Shown here: positions 28,456 through 35,719 of the stretch, piece by piece
How positions within the stretch are numbered: the first letter of the stretch is position 1
Layout of the letters: every line of letters begins with the position of its first letter
Assembly: GCF_049943335.1 (NCBI RefSeq)
Contig: NZ_JBNFVY010000013.1
Coordinates: 1 to 63,785 of the forward strand
Source of the DNA: JBNFVY01 sp049943335
GTDB lineage: Bacteria; Pseudomonadota; Alphaproteobacteria; Rhodobacterales; Rhodobacteraceae
DNA length: 63,785 bases
Reading direction: 5' to 3'
The notes under the pieces: model-generated
Database searches by the model: none
The model's input: only the letters and a program-made list of their open reading frames with translations
What the model was told of the DNA's origin: nothing
Translations under genes and position numbers: made by a program

Positions 28456-29340
28456 TCAGCTCAGGAAAGCGGCCACGGCCCCTGCGACGCGGGATGTCTT
28501 CTGGTGAATGACCCAATGATCCGCGTCCGAGATGGTCAGGCACGTCAGGTCCGGCACGTAGGCCTCAAGCCCGTCAAGCGATTCCGGCAGCAGCGCGGTG
28601 TCTTTTTGCCCCCAGATCAAAAGGTGGGGCATGGTGATCCTTGCGGCCGCGACCGGGATCGGATCAACGGCGATGGGCCTGCCAGGTTCGGCCACCTGAA
28701 CGGGCGACGCGCGGTACCAGTTCAACATGCCTGAAAGACGCCCGGGGCGGGCCCATTCAGCCTTGTAGGCGGCCCTCTTTTCTGCCGTCATCCACGAAAA
28801 ATCCATGTCTTCAGGAAAGAGCGAAAAGAGCTTTGTGAACCCGTTCGCGGACAGGGACTGTTCGGCGTCCGGGCGGCGCAGTTCATTGATGTAGCGCGAG
28901 GCCGCCGATTGCGCGCCGCCTTGCGCACAGGCGCGCAAGAACGGGCCCGGATGCACGCCGTTCGCCACGATCAGGCGGCTGATCAGATCGGGGTACTGGA
29001 TGGCCAGCGCATAGGCCACCGCCGCGCCCCAATCGTGGCTCATGACGGCCATCGGGCCGCCTTCGGACCGGATCAGCATGGCCATGTCCTGTGCCAGCAG
29101 ATGGGCGCGATAGGCGTCGGGTTCGGCTGGGCACCAGCTCTGACCGTAGCCGCGCTGGTCGGGGGCGATACAGTGAAACTGGCCCGCCAAGCGCTGCGCC
29201 AACCCGTCCCATGCGCCCGAATATTCCGGAAACCCGTGCAGTAACAGCAGTTTGGGCAGGGTCGGGTCCCCCCACCTGCGAACAAAAAACGGGTTGCCGC
29301 CCAAGTTAAGGAACTGTCCAGTCATGACGGGACAAGACAT
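28456..29340 (-). CDS. Alpha/beta hydrolase, epoxide hydrolase/dehalogenase type
   Basis: A 294-residue (289 if the ATG at 29325 is used) alpha/beta hydrolase. The oxyanion segment is LLLLHGFPEYSGAWDG. The nucleophile elbow is SHDWGAAVAY, with Asp (103 in the longer form) rather than Ser, and the catalytic His lies in SDADHWVIHQ. An Asp nucleophile with HGFPE points to the epoxide hydrolase/haloalkane dehalogenase subgroup. Substrate unknown. It stands alone upstream of parE on the same strand. Confidence 0.85.
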   Translation of the reverse strand: MSCPVMTGQFLNLGGNPFFVRRWGDPTLPKLLLLHGFPEYSGAWDGLAQRLAGQFHCIAPDQRGYGQSWCPAEPDAYRAHLLAQDMAMLIRSEGGPMAVMSHDWGAAVAYALAIQYPDLISRLIVANGVHPGPFLRACAQGGAQSAASRYINELRRPDAEQSLSANGFTKLFSLFPEDMDFSWMTAEKRAAYKAEWARPGRLSGMLNWYRASPVQVAEPGRPIAVDPIPVAAARITMPHLLIWGQKDTALLPESLDGLEAYVPDLTCLTISDADHWVIHQKTSRVAGAVAAFLS

Positions 29341-29403
29341 GGTTGCGACGGGCGGTGCAAGGGGCTATGGCCGTAAGGGCAGCCAATAGCGCACGGATCC
29401 GCC

Positions 29404-30138
29404 ATGAAACCTCTCGTCATCACCGCCCTTTGCCTTTTGCCCGTCAGCGACTGCATCGCACAGGAGGTGGACGTCGAGACGTTCTATTGGGCGCGCACCA
29501 CGGCCGGGGTTTCAGACAATGACATCCTTGCGGCCAATGTGGGGGCAACTTGGCGCGGGGATACGTGGTCAACGCGGCTTGGGGGCGCTTATGGCGTGCG
29601 CAACGAAGACTGGACTGGCGAATACCCGTCGCTGGCCGGGGTTGACCTGTTCCGCTTTCGCGACTTGCCGGACGGGCGTACCGGGTGGTCCGTCGCACTT
29701 GACTGGGCCGAAGACCGCACAACCGTGCTTGAGGCCGCGTGGGGGCGCGCCTGGGACCGGCCGCAGGCGGTGGGGCGCGTCACGGTTGGCGCCTCTGTCC
29801 TTGCCGACAATGACGACGTGCCGGGGCGCGATACGCTGTCGCCCGCCGCAGTGGGGGAATGGACATGGTACCCGCGCGATTGGGCCGCGATCGGTGCAGG
29901 CATGCAGGTGGATGACCGCGGCGTTCTGGGCGCTTTGCGGACCGATCTGAAACTGGCTGAAAACGCCTCGTTCCGGCTGGAATGGAGCTATACCGAAAAC
30001 TACTATGATTTCGATGGCGCCTATTTCAACAATGACATCCGGGGCGGGTTGTTCTTTACCGTCCCTTTCGACAGCTTGCGCGAACGTGACGCCCGCCTGC
30101 CACTGCGCCTGACACACCGGTTTGCCCGCGCCCAGTAG
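29404..30138 (+). CDS. Exported beta-strand-rich protein, possible outer-membrane barrel
   Basis: A 244-residue protein with a signal peptide (MKPLVITALCLLPVSDCIAQ). The mature part alternates polar and aromatic residues in short strands (TFYWARTTAG, TWRGDTWSTRLGGAYG, ENYYDFDGAYFNNDIRGGLFF), as in outer-membrane barrels. The end, RLTHRFARAQ, lacks the canonical terminal Phe. I do not recognise the family. The stop is 4 bp before the FNR box of ppk2, and the two genes are on the same strand. Confidence 0.65.
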   Translation: MKPLVITALCLLPVSDCIAQEVDVETFYWARTTAGVSDNDILAANVGATWRGDTWSTRLGGAYGVRNEDWTGEYPSLAGVDLFRFRDLPDGRTGWSVALDWAEDRTTVLEAAWGRAWDRPQAVGRVTVGASVLADNDDVPGRDTLSPAAVGEWTWYPRDWAAIGAGMQVDDRGVLGALRTDLKLAENASFRLEWSYTENYYDFDGAYFNNDIRGGLFFTVPFDSLRERDARLPLRLTHRFARAQ

Positions 30139-30141
30139 GCC

Positions 30142-30190
30142 TTGATGCCGATCAAGGCGCAAGGGCCGGCAAACCCCTAATATTCCCCTG
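30142..30190 (+). promoter_or_regulatory. Perfect FNR/FnrL box and class II promoter of ppk2
   Basis: TTGATGCCGATCAA (30142-30155) matches TTGAT-N4-ATCAA exactly. A good -10 element TAATAT lies at 30178-30183, giving a predicted start near 30190 and a box centre of -41.5, the classic class II FNR position. The untranslated leader would be about 23 nt. Confidence 0.7.
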
Positions 30191-30212
30191 TCAAACGTAC
30201 AGGAGAATGCCC

Positions 30213-31142
30213 ATGCCCCGCGATGCCGCGCAATCCGGTTCCGTGTCAAAACCGCAGGCCCCGGCGGCCAAACCCACAAGTTTTCCACGCGTCGGGCATG
30301 ATCAGATCCGGCACGCATTCGAAACCGGCGAATATCCCTATGCGGAAAAAATGCCGCGCAAGGAATACGAAGACGAAAAGGCGAAACTCCAGGCCGAACT
30401 GTTGAAGGTTCAGCACTGGGCGCAAGAGACCGGGGACAAGTTCGTGCTGTTGTTCGAGGGGCGCGATGCCGCCGGCAAGGGCGGCACCATCAAGCGGTTC
30501 ACCGAACACCTGAACCCCCGCCATGCCCGCGTTGTCGCGCTGAACAAACCCAGCGATGTCGAGCGCGGTCAGTGGTTCTTTCAGCGCTACATCGAACATC
30601 TGCCCACGGCAGGTGAAATCGTGCTCTATGACCGCAGCTGGTACAATCGCGCGGGGGTCGAGCGTGTAATGGGGTTTTGCACCCCGAACGATTATCTTGA
30701 ATTCATGCGCCAGACGCCGGAACTGGAACGGATGCTGACGCGGACCGGGGTAAGGCTTTATAAATATTGGTTTTCTGTCACCCAGGATGAACAGCGCGCG
30801 CGGTTTCAGTCGCGCGAAACCGACCCGCTGAAGATGTGGAAACTGTCCCCGATCGACAAGGCCAGTCTGGACAAATGGGACGATTACACCGAGGCGAAAG
30901 AAGCGATGTTCTTTTACACCGACACCGCCGATGCGCCGTGGACGATCATCAAATCGAACGACAAGAAGCGCGCGCGCATCAACTGTATGCGCCACTTTCT
31001 GTCCACGCTGGATTATCCCGGCAAGGACCTAGAAATCGTCCAAACGCCCGACCCGTTGATTGTGGGACATGCGGGCCATGTGGTGCACAAGTCTGCCCAT
31101 ATCCTGGGCACATCATTGCACCCGGCGCAGCGTCGTGTCTGA
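30213..31142 (+). CDS. ppk2: Polyphosphate kinase 2
   Basis: A 309-residue PPK2-family kinase, which transfers phosphate between polyphosphate and nucleoside diphosphates. It has Walker A FEGRDAAGKGGTIKRFTEH, lid-region WFFQRYIEHLPTAGE and Walker B VLYDRSWYNRAGVERVMGF. Its length fits a one-domain PPK2. The ATG at 30213 is 7 nt after AGGAG; the ATG at 30207 is too close. With ppk1/ppx at 15-18.8 kb it gives the cell two polyphosphate systems, this one apparently oxygen-regulated. Confidence 0.95.
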   Translation: MPRDAAQSGSVSKPQAPAAKPTSFPRVGHDQIRHAFETGEYPYAEKMPRKEYEDEKAKLQAELLKVQHWAQETGDKFVLLFEGRDAAGKGGTIKRFTEHLNPRHARVVALNKPSDVERGQWFFQRYIEHLPTAGEIVLYDRSWYNRAGVERVMGFCTPNDYLEFMRQTPELERMLTRTGVRLYKYWFSVTQDEQRARFQSRETDPLKMWKLSPIDKASLDKWDDYTEAKEAMFFYTDTADAPWTIIKSNDKKRARINCMRHFLSTLDYPGKDLEIVQTPDPLIVGHAGHVVHKSAHILGTSLHPAQRRV

Positions 31143-31150
31143 CGTCGTGG

Positions 31151-31207
31151 CGGCTTGGTCAGGCGGCTTGGTCAGGCGGCTTGGTCAGGCGGCTTGGTCA
31201 GGCGGCT
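31151..31207. repeat. 13-bp tandem repeat, 4.4 copies
   Basis: Four exact copies of CGGCTTGGTCAGG (31151-31163, 31164-31176, 31177-31189, 31190-31202), then a partial copy CGGCT. It lies 8 bp after ppk2 in the ~240-bp non-coding gap before hisE. Likely slippage-prone; no function seen. Confidence 0.9.
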
Positions 31208-31379
31208 GTCGGGGCGCATATCGGGGGGCCTTGTGCCGCCCATGCGTCGTGGCTTGATCCGGCCCGCCACCCGCGCCGAACGGCCTATTTTCCCCGTTGC
31301 AAAGCACTGAACAAAGCACTGAACCTGGCGGCCAAGCCGCGCGGGTTTAACGGGGGCGTCGCGTCATCTGACGCGCGGC

Positions 31380-31691
31380 CTAGCGCGCCGCTTTTTCCGC
31401 AATGCCCGAGGTGCCGGTGCGCCGGTCAAGTTCGGCCAGAACGTCCGCCATCGGGATATCGCGCGCCGCCAGCATGACGGCAAGATGATAGAGCACATCG
31501 GCCGCTTCGTAGGTCAGGTTGTCGCGATCGTTCTTGGCGCAGGCGATGATGGCTTCGATCGCCTCTTCGCCGAATTTTTCGGCGCATTTATCGGGGCCTT
31601 TGGCCAGCAACTTGGCCGTCCAGCTGCTGTCGGGATCGGCCGATTTGCGTGCATCGATGGTGGCGGAAAGGCGGTCTAGGGGATGGGTCAT
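31380..31691 (-). CDS. hisE: Phosphoribosyl-ATP diphosphatase
   Basis: A 103-residue MazG-like protein catalysing step 2 of histidine synthesis (PR-ATP to PR-AMP + PPi). The EEAIEAIIACAKNDRDNLTYEAADVLYH segment (given here in part) carries the ExxE...ExxD metal-binding pattern, seen as EEAIE and EAADVLYH. It is on the same strand as hisF, hisA, hisH and hisB in an order common in alphaproteobacteria. hisI is not in the window. Confidence 0.93.
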   Translation of the reverse strand: MTHPLDRLSATIDARKSADPDSSWTAKLLAKGPDKCAEKFGEEAIEAIIACAKNDRDNLTYEAADVLYHLAVMLAARDIPMADVLAELDRRTGTSGIAEKAAR

Positions 31692-31805
31692 TTGGGCCGT
31701 CTGCTTTCTGTCTGCTATCTGTCTGCGCGGCGTCTGCGCCGCGTCGGCTATCTGTCGGGCACATGTATGGCACGTCGTATGGCAGCGTGTCGGGCGGGTG
31801 TTCGC

Positions 31806-32567
31806 TCAGGTCAGCCGCATCGGGATTCCGGCGGCGGCCATATGGGCCTTGGCCTGGGCAATCGTGAAATCGCCGAAATGAAAGATCGACGCGGCCAGCA
31901 CCGCGCTGGCATGCCCTTCGGTGACGCCTTCGACCAGATGGTCCAGCGTGCCCACCCCGCCCGAAGCGATGACCGGAATGGCGACCGCATCCGCGATGGC
32001 GCGCGTCATCGCCAGGTTGAACCCCGCGCGGGTGCCGTCGCGGTCCATCGACGTCAACAGGATTTCACCGGCGCCCTTGGCTTCGACCGTTTTGGCGAAT
32101 TCGACCGCGTCAATGCCGGTGGGGTTGCGCCCGCCGTGGGTGAAAATCTGCCACTTGCCGGGCGCGACGGTCTTGGCGTCGATGGCGACCACGATGCACT
32201 GGCTGCCGAAACGATCCGCCGATCGCGCCACCACGTCCGGGTCGGCCACCGCGGCCGAGTTGAACGACACCTTGTCCGCGCCCGCCAACAGCAGGTCGCG
32301 CACATCTTCGGGCGTGCGCACGCCGCCGCCGATGGTCAGCGGCATAAAGCACTGCTCGGCCGTGCGGGTGGCCAGATCGTACATCGTGCCGCGGTTTTCA
32401 TGGGTGGCGTGAATGTCCAGGAAACACAGCTCGTCCGCGCCGGCGGCGTCATACGCCCGCGCGCTTTGCACCGGGTCGCCCGCGTCGATCAGATCGACGA
32501 AGTTGACCCCTTTGACCACGCGCCCGTCGGCCACGTCGAGACAGGGAATGATGCGGGTTTTCAGCAT
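31806..32567 (-). CDS. hisF: Imidazole glycerol phosphate synthase cyclase subunit
   Basis: A 253-residue (beta/alpha)8 barrel that, with HisH, makes imidazole-glycerol phosphate and AICAR from PRFAR and ammonia. Barrel motifs are RIIPCLDVADGRVVKGVNF (strand 1, catalytic Asp11), GGGVRTPEDVRDLL, and the C-terminal VIASGGVGTLDHL with the second Asp region in SMDRDGTRAGFN. It is on the same strand as hisE and hisA. A broken small gene separates it from hisA. Confidence 0.96.
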   Translation of the reverse strand: MLKTRIIPCLDVADGRVVKGVNFVDLIDAGDPVQSARAYDAAGADELCFLDIHATHENRGTMYDLATRTAEQCFMPLTIGGGVRTPEDVRDLLLAGADKVSFNSAAVADPDVVARSADRFGSQCIVVAIDAKTVAPGKWQIFTHGGRNPTGIDAVEFAKTVEAKGAGEILLTSMDRDGTRAGFNLAMTRAIADAVAIPVIASGGVGTLDHLVEGVTEGHASAVLAASIFHFGDFTIAQAKAHMAAAGIPMRLT

Positions 32568-32633
32568 GGCAATGCCCTTTTGCGGTTCTCGCCCCTGTCT
32601 AGGGCCAAACGGGCGGGGATTCCAGTGCCGCGC

Positions 32634-32872
32634 TCAGCGTGTGCGGCGCCGGTGCAGATGCCGGATCAGGTCACACAGCCCGCGCGTGCCAAGGCACAGC
32701 GCAAGAACGCCCGCGATGGGCCGGGTGATCAGTAAAAGCCAACCGGTCAGCGCGAACCCGCCCCATACCGGCCCCCAATCATGGCCGTTGACGATGCAGG
32801 CGTAGTGACGATGCAGGCGTAGCCCCCGCCTTGGTCAACCTGGCAATCGTGCTGGTCGGCAAGCCCCGACAC
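32634..32872 (-). pseudogene. Small membrane-protein gene broken by a 17-bp duplication
   Basis: Read on the minus strand, a GTG at 32872 opens a frame (MSGLADQHDCQV...). It is knocked out of phase by an exact 17-bp tandem duplication at 32789-32822. Removing one copy restores a 73-residue product with a hydrophobic stretch (GWLLLITRPIAGVLALCL) and basic end (HLHRRRTR). With both copies the C-terminal frame has no start codon: it is closed by a stop at 32835-32837. No clear ribosome-binding site precedes the GTG, so the gene model is moderate. An assembly error is also possible. Confidence 0.45.
32789..32822. repeat. Exact 17-bp tandem duplication
   Basis: TGACGATGCAGGCGTAG occurs at 32789-32805 and again at 32806-32822 without a gap. 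Seventeen is not a multiple of three, so the duplication shifts the reading frame of the small gene it lies in. Confidence 0.95.
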
Positions 32873-32936
32873 CTATGTGATGGCGACAATGGGCTGAGGC
32901 ATAGGCCCCGAGCGCGCGCGACATAGAGCGCCGCCT

Positions 32937-33659
32937 TCAGGCCCGCAATACGGTCAGCGCCTGGGCCAGATCAATCGCACCGTCATAAAGCGCGCGGCCC
33001 GATATGGCCCCGTTCAACGGCGCGCCGCAGGATTTCAGCGCCCTGAGATCATCCAGCGTCGATACCCCCCCGCTGGCGATCACGGGGATCGACACGGCAT
33101 TCGCCAACGCAGCGGTTTCTTCGATATTCGGGCCTTGCATCGCGCCGTCGCGATTGATGTCGGTGTAAATGATCGCCGCCACGCCCGCGTCTTCAAACGA
33201 TCGGGCCAGATCGGTGGCGACCACGTCGGTTTCCTGGGCCCAGCCCTTGGTCGCGACCATGCCCTTGCGCGCGTCGATGCCCACGGCGACCTGCCCGGGA
33301 AAGGCGCGCGCGGCCTGGCGCACCAGATCGGGGTTTTCCACCGCGACCGTCCCCAGGATGACGCGGGCCAGGCCCTTGTCCAGCCAGCGTTCAATCGTGG
33401 CCATGTCGCGAATGCCGCCCCCCAGCTGGGCCGGGACCTTGGTCTGGCGCAGGATGTCTTCGACCGGGGCAGCGTTGACCGGTTCGCCCGCGAATGCGCC
33501 GTTCAGATCGACAAGGTGCAGCCACTCGCACCCTGCGTTCACGAATTCCAGCGCCTGGGCGGCAGGGTTGTCGTTGAAGACGGTGGCTTGTTCCATTTCG
33601 CCCTTGTAAAGGCGCACGGCGTTGCCGTCTTTGAGATCGATGGCGGGATAGAGGATCAT
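32937..33659 (-). CDS. hisA: ProFAR isomerase
   Basis: A 240-residue (beta/alpha)8 barrel isomerising ProFAR to PRFAR. It has the N-terminal MILYPAIDLKDGNAVRLYKG with the catalytic Asp, QLGGGIRDMATIERWLDKG, and TDINRDGAMQGPN with the second catalytic Asp, followed by VIASGGVSTLDDL. The similarity of its halves to HisF is as expected. It lies between hisH and the broken small gene, all on the minus strand. Confidence 0.96.
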   Translation of the reverse strand: MILYPAIDLKDGNAVRLYKGEMEQATVFNDNPAAQALEFVNAGCEWLHLVDLNGAFAGEPVNAAPVEDILRQTKVPAQLGGGIRDMATIERWLDKGLARVILGTVAVENPDLVRQAARAFPGQVAVGIDARKGMVATKGWAQETDVVATDLARSFEDAGVAAIIYTDINRDGAMQGPNIEETAALANAVSIPVIASGGVSTLDDLRALKSCGAPLNGAISGRALYDGAIDLAQALTVLRA

Positions 33660-33940
33660 GGTACTCTCGGGTTGGCATCAGGTCGCGCCCGTGTCGCACG
33701 ATCCGGCCCGAAATGCCAAGCCCCTACGTCATGCTTGCCCGGCACATTTGGGCACGCCGGTTTGAGGATGCGACACGCGGGGGATCGAATGAGGCGCGGG
33801 CGGGGCGGTGATTTGCGGGGCCATCGCGCACACGCGTGATGATTTGGATGATTCCTTACGCGACCGGGCGGGCCGGGCGCGCGTGATGAGCGGGGGCAGG
33901 GGCAAGGCTCAGGCGCTCCGGGCGAGTGTTCAGCGCGCGT

Positions 33941-34579
33941 TCAGGGCGCCCAATCAAGGAAATTGGCAATCATGTGCAGGCCGGCGCGCTGGCTCTTTTC
34001 GGGGTGAAACTGCATCCCGATCATGTTGTCGCGCCCGACAATTGCGGTGATGTCGCCGGCGTAATCCACATGGGCAAGGCGGTGGGCCGGGTCGGCGGCC
34101 ACGAAGTGGTACGAATGGACGAAATACGCGTGTTCGCCGGTTTCGACCCCGTCCAGAACGGGGTGGGGGGCGTCGATGATCAGGTCGTTCCAGCCCATGT
34201 GCGGCACCTTGAAGGCCGGGTCGGCGGGGGTGATTTTCACGACATCGCCCCCGATCCAGCCAAAGCCACTGGTGTCGGCATATTCGCGGCCCCGGCTGGC
34301 CATCATCTGCATGCCCACGCAGATGCCCATAAAGGGTTTTCCGCCTGAAATCACAGCCTCTTCAATGGCTTCGAAGAGTCCTGTGTATTCGAACAAGTGG
34401 CGTTTGCAGGCCGGGAAGGCCCCGTCGCCGGGCAGCACGATGCGGTCGGCCTTGGCCACGACATCAGGTTCGGATGTGACCACGATGGTGCCGTGTCCGG
34501 CCTCGGCTGCCATGCGTTCAAAGGCCTTCTGGGCCGAATGCAGATTGCCGCTATCATAATCGACCAGGGCCGTCAGCAT
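33941..34579 (-). CDS. hisH: Imidazole glycerol phosphate synthase glutaminase subunit
   Basis: A 212-residue class I glutamine amidotransferase supplying ammonia to HisF. The nucleophile elbow GICVGMQMMASRG carries the catalytic Cys, and GMQFHPEKSQRAG has the His-x-Glu pair. I chose the ATG at 34579 (MLTALVDYDSGNL), which overlaps the hisB stop as TGATG, so translation is coupled. The longer open frame upstream is antisense-like background inside hisB. Confidence 0.95.
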   Translation of the reverse strand: MLTALVDYDSGNLHSAQKAFERMAAEAGHGTIVVTSEPDVVAKADRIVLPGDGAFPACKRHLFEYTGLFEAIEEAVISGGKPFMGICVGMQMMASRGREYADTSGFGWIGGDVVKITPADPAFKVPHMGWNDLIIDAPHPVLDGVETGEHAYFVHSYHFVAADPAHRLAHVDYAGDITAIVGRDNMIGMQFHPEKSQRAGLHMIANFLDWAP

Positions 34580-35166
34580 CAGAGCGCGCCCTTGGTCGAA
34601 GGGATGGCATCGGATTTGCGTGGATCGGTTTCCACCGCTTCGCGCAGCGCGCGGGCGACCGATTTGAACGCGGCTTCGGCGATGTGGTGGCTGTTGATCC
34701 CGTGCAGCGCGTCCACGTGCAGCGTGATGCCGCCATGGGTGCTGAGCGCCTGAAAAAACTCGCGCACCAGTTCGGTGTCGAAAGCGCCGATCTTGGCGGT
34801 GGGCAGATCGACATTCCACACCAGAAACGGGCGCGCCGACAGATCGATCGCGGTGCGCACCAGCGCATCGTCCATCGCCAGCAAACACGCGCCATAGCGC
34901 CGGATTCCGGTCTTGTCGCCCAGGGCCTGAACCAGCGCCTGACCAAGCGCGATGCCGGTGTCTTCGACGGTGTGGTGATCGTCGATGTGCAAATCGCCCT
35001 TGGCACGGATGGTCATGTCGATCAGCGAATGGCGTGCCAGCTGGTCCAGCATGTGGTCGAAAAAGCCCACGCCGGTCTGGTTGTCATAGGTGCCCGACCC
35101 GTCGAGATTGATGTCGACGGAGATATCGGTTTCCGCGGTTTTTCGCGTGATCTTTGCGGTGCGCAT
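34579..35166 (-). CDS. hisB: Imidazoleglycerol-phosphate dehydratase
   Basis: A 195-residue mono-functional IGPD. It has paired Mn-binding His motifs: FFDHMLDQLARHS and DLHIDDHHTVEDTG in the first half, and HGGITLHVDALHGINSHHIAEA in the second. There is no HAD phosphatase domain, unlike the E. coli fusion. The ATG at 35166 gives the normal short N-terminus. First gene of the minus-strand run hisB-hisH-hisA-hisF-hisE. Confidence 0.95.
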   Translation of the reverse strand: MRTAKITRKTAETDISVDINLDGSGTYDNQTGVGFFDHMLDQLARHSLIDMTIRAKGDLHIDDHHTVEDTGIALGQALVQALGDKTGIRRYGACLLAMDDALVRTAIDLSARPFLVWNVDLPTAKIGAFDTELVREFFQALSTHGGITLHVDALHGINSHHIAEAAFKSVARALREAVETDPRKSDAIPSTKGAL

Positions 35167-35497
35167 GGCGTTCTCCGAGTGACTTACGCGCCTTATAGGC
35201 GGGCGGTTTGCGCAATCCAAGCGCTGTCGGTTGGTTCGGGCGGGGGTGTTGCCGTGCTACATTCCCCAGATGGGGTCGCGTGCCCGAATTCTGTGCCCAA
35301 GCCTGTGATCAAATCTGGGCTCAATCCTGTGCCGAAACCTGCGTCTGGGCAGGGGGCGGCGGCAGGGGCCAGCGCGGGGCCAGCGCGGTGCAAGGTGCGC
35401 GCGGTCCGGGCGGGCGCGACATGTGAAACGGATGCCCCAAAACAGGCAAAAGGGCCGCGCTTGCGACCCTATGCATGTTCCCATTCTAAAGAGAATT

Positions 35498-35572
35498 TGG
35501 AGCGGGCGATGAGATTCGAACTCACGACCCTTACCTTGGCAAGGTAATGCTCTACCCCTGAGCTACGCCCGC
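35498..35572 (-). tRNA. tRNA-Gly (GCC)
   Basis: A 75-nt cloverleaf on the minus strand with the 3' CCA encoded (35498-35500). The acceptor stem is GCGGGCG (35572-35566) with CGCCCGC (35508-35502) and discriminator U at 35501. The anticodon stem is TTACC/GGTAA around loop TTGCCAA, with anticodon GCC at 35540-35538. The T-loop GTTCGAATC is typical. It decodes GGC/GGU. Confidence 0.97.
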
Positions 35573-35719
35573 ATCCGTTGGGTGAGGCGGGATTTATACG
35601 CCGTTGTTCGCAGCTTCAACCCCCAAATCGCAGAATGACCGTTTTTTTTCATTCCGGCCTGCCAGGGCGGCATTCGCCCGCCGCCGGGCGCGGGATTTTT
35701 GCCCGCCGCCAGCGGGGCG

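Noticed and set aside
31151..31207. 13-bp tandem repeats considered as CRISPR or iterons
   Set aside because: There are no spacers between copies, the unit is too short, and there are no cas or rep genes nearby.
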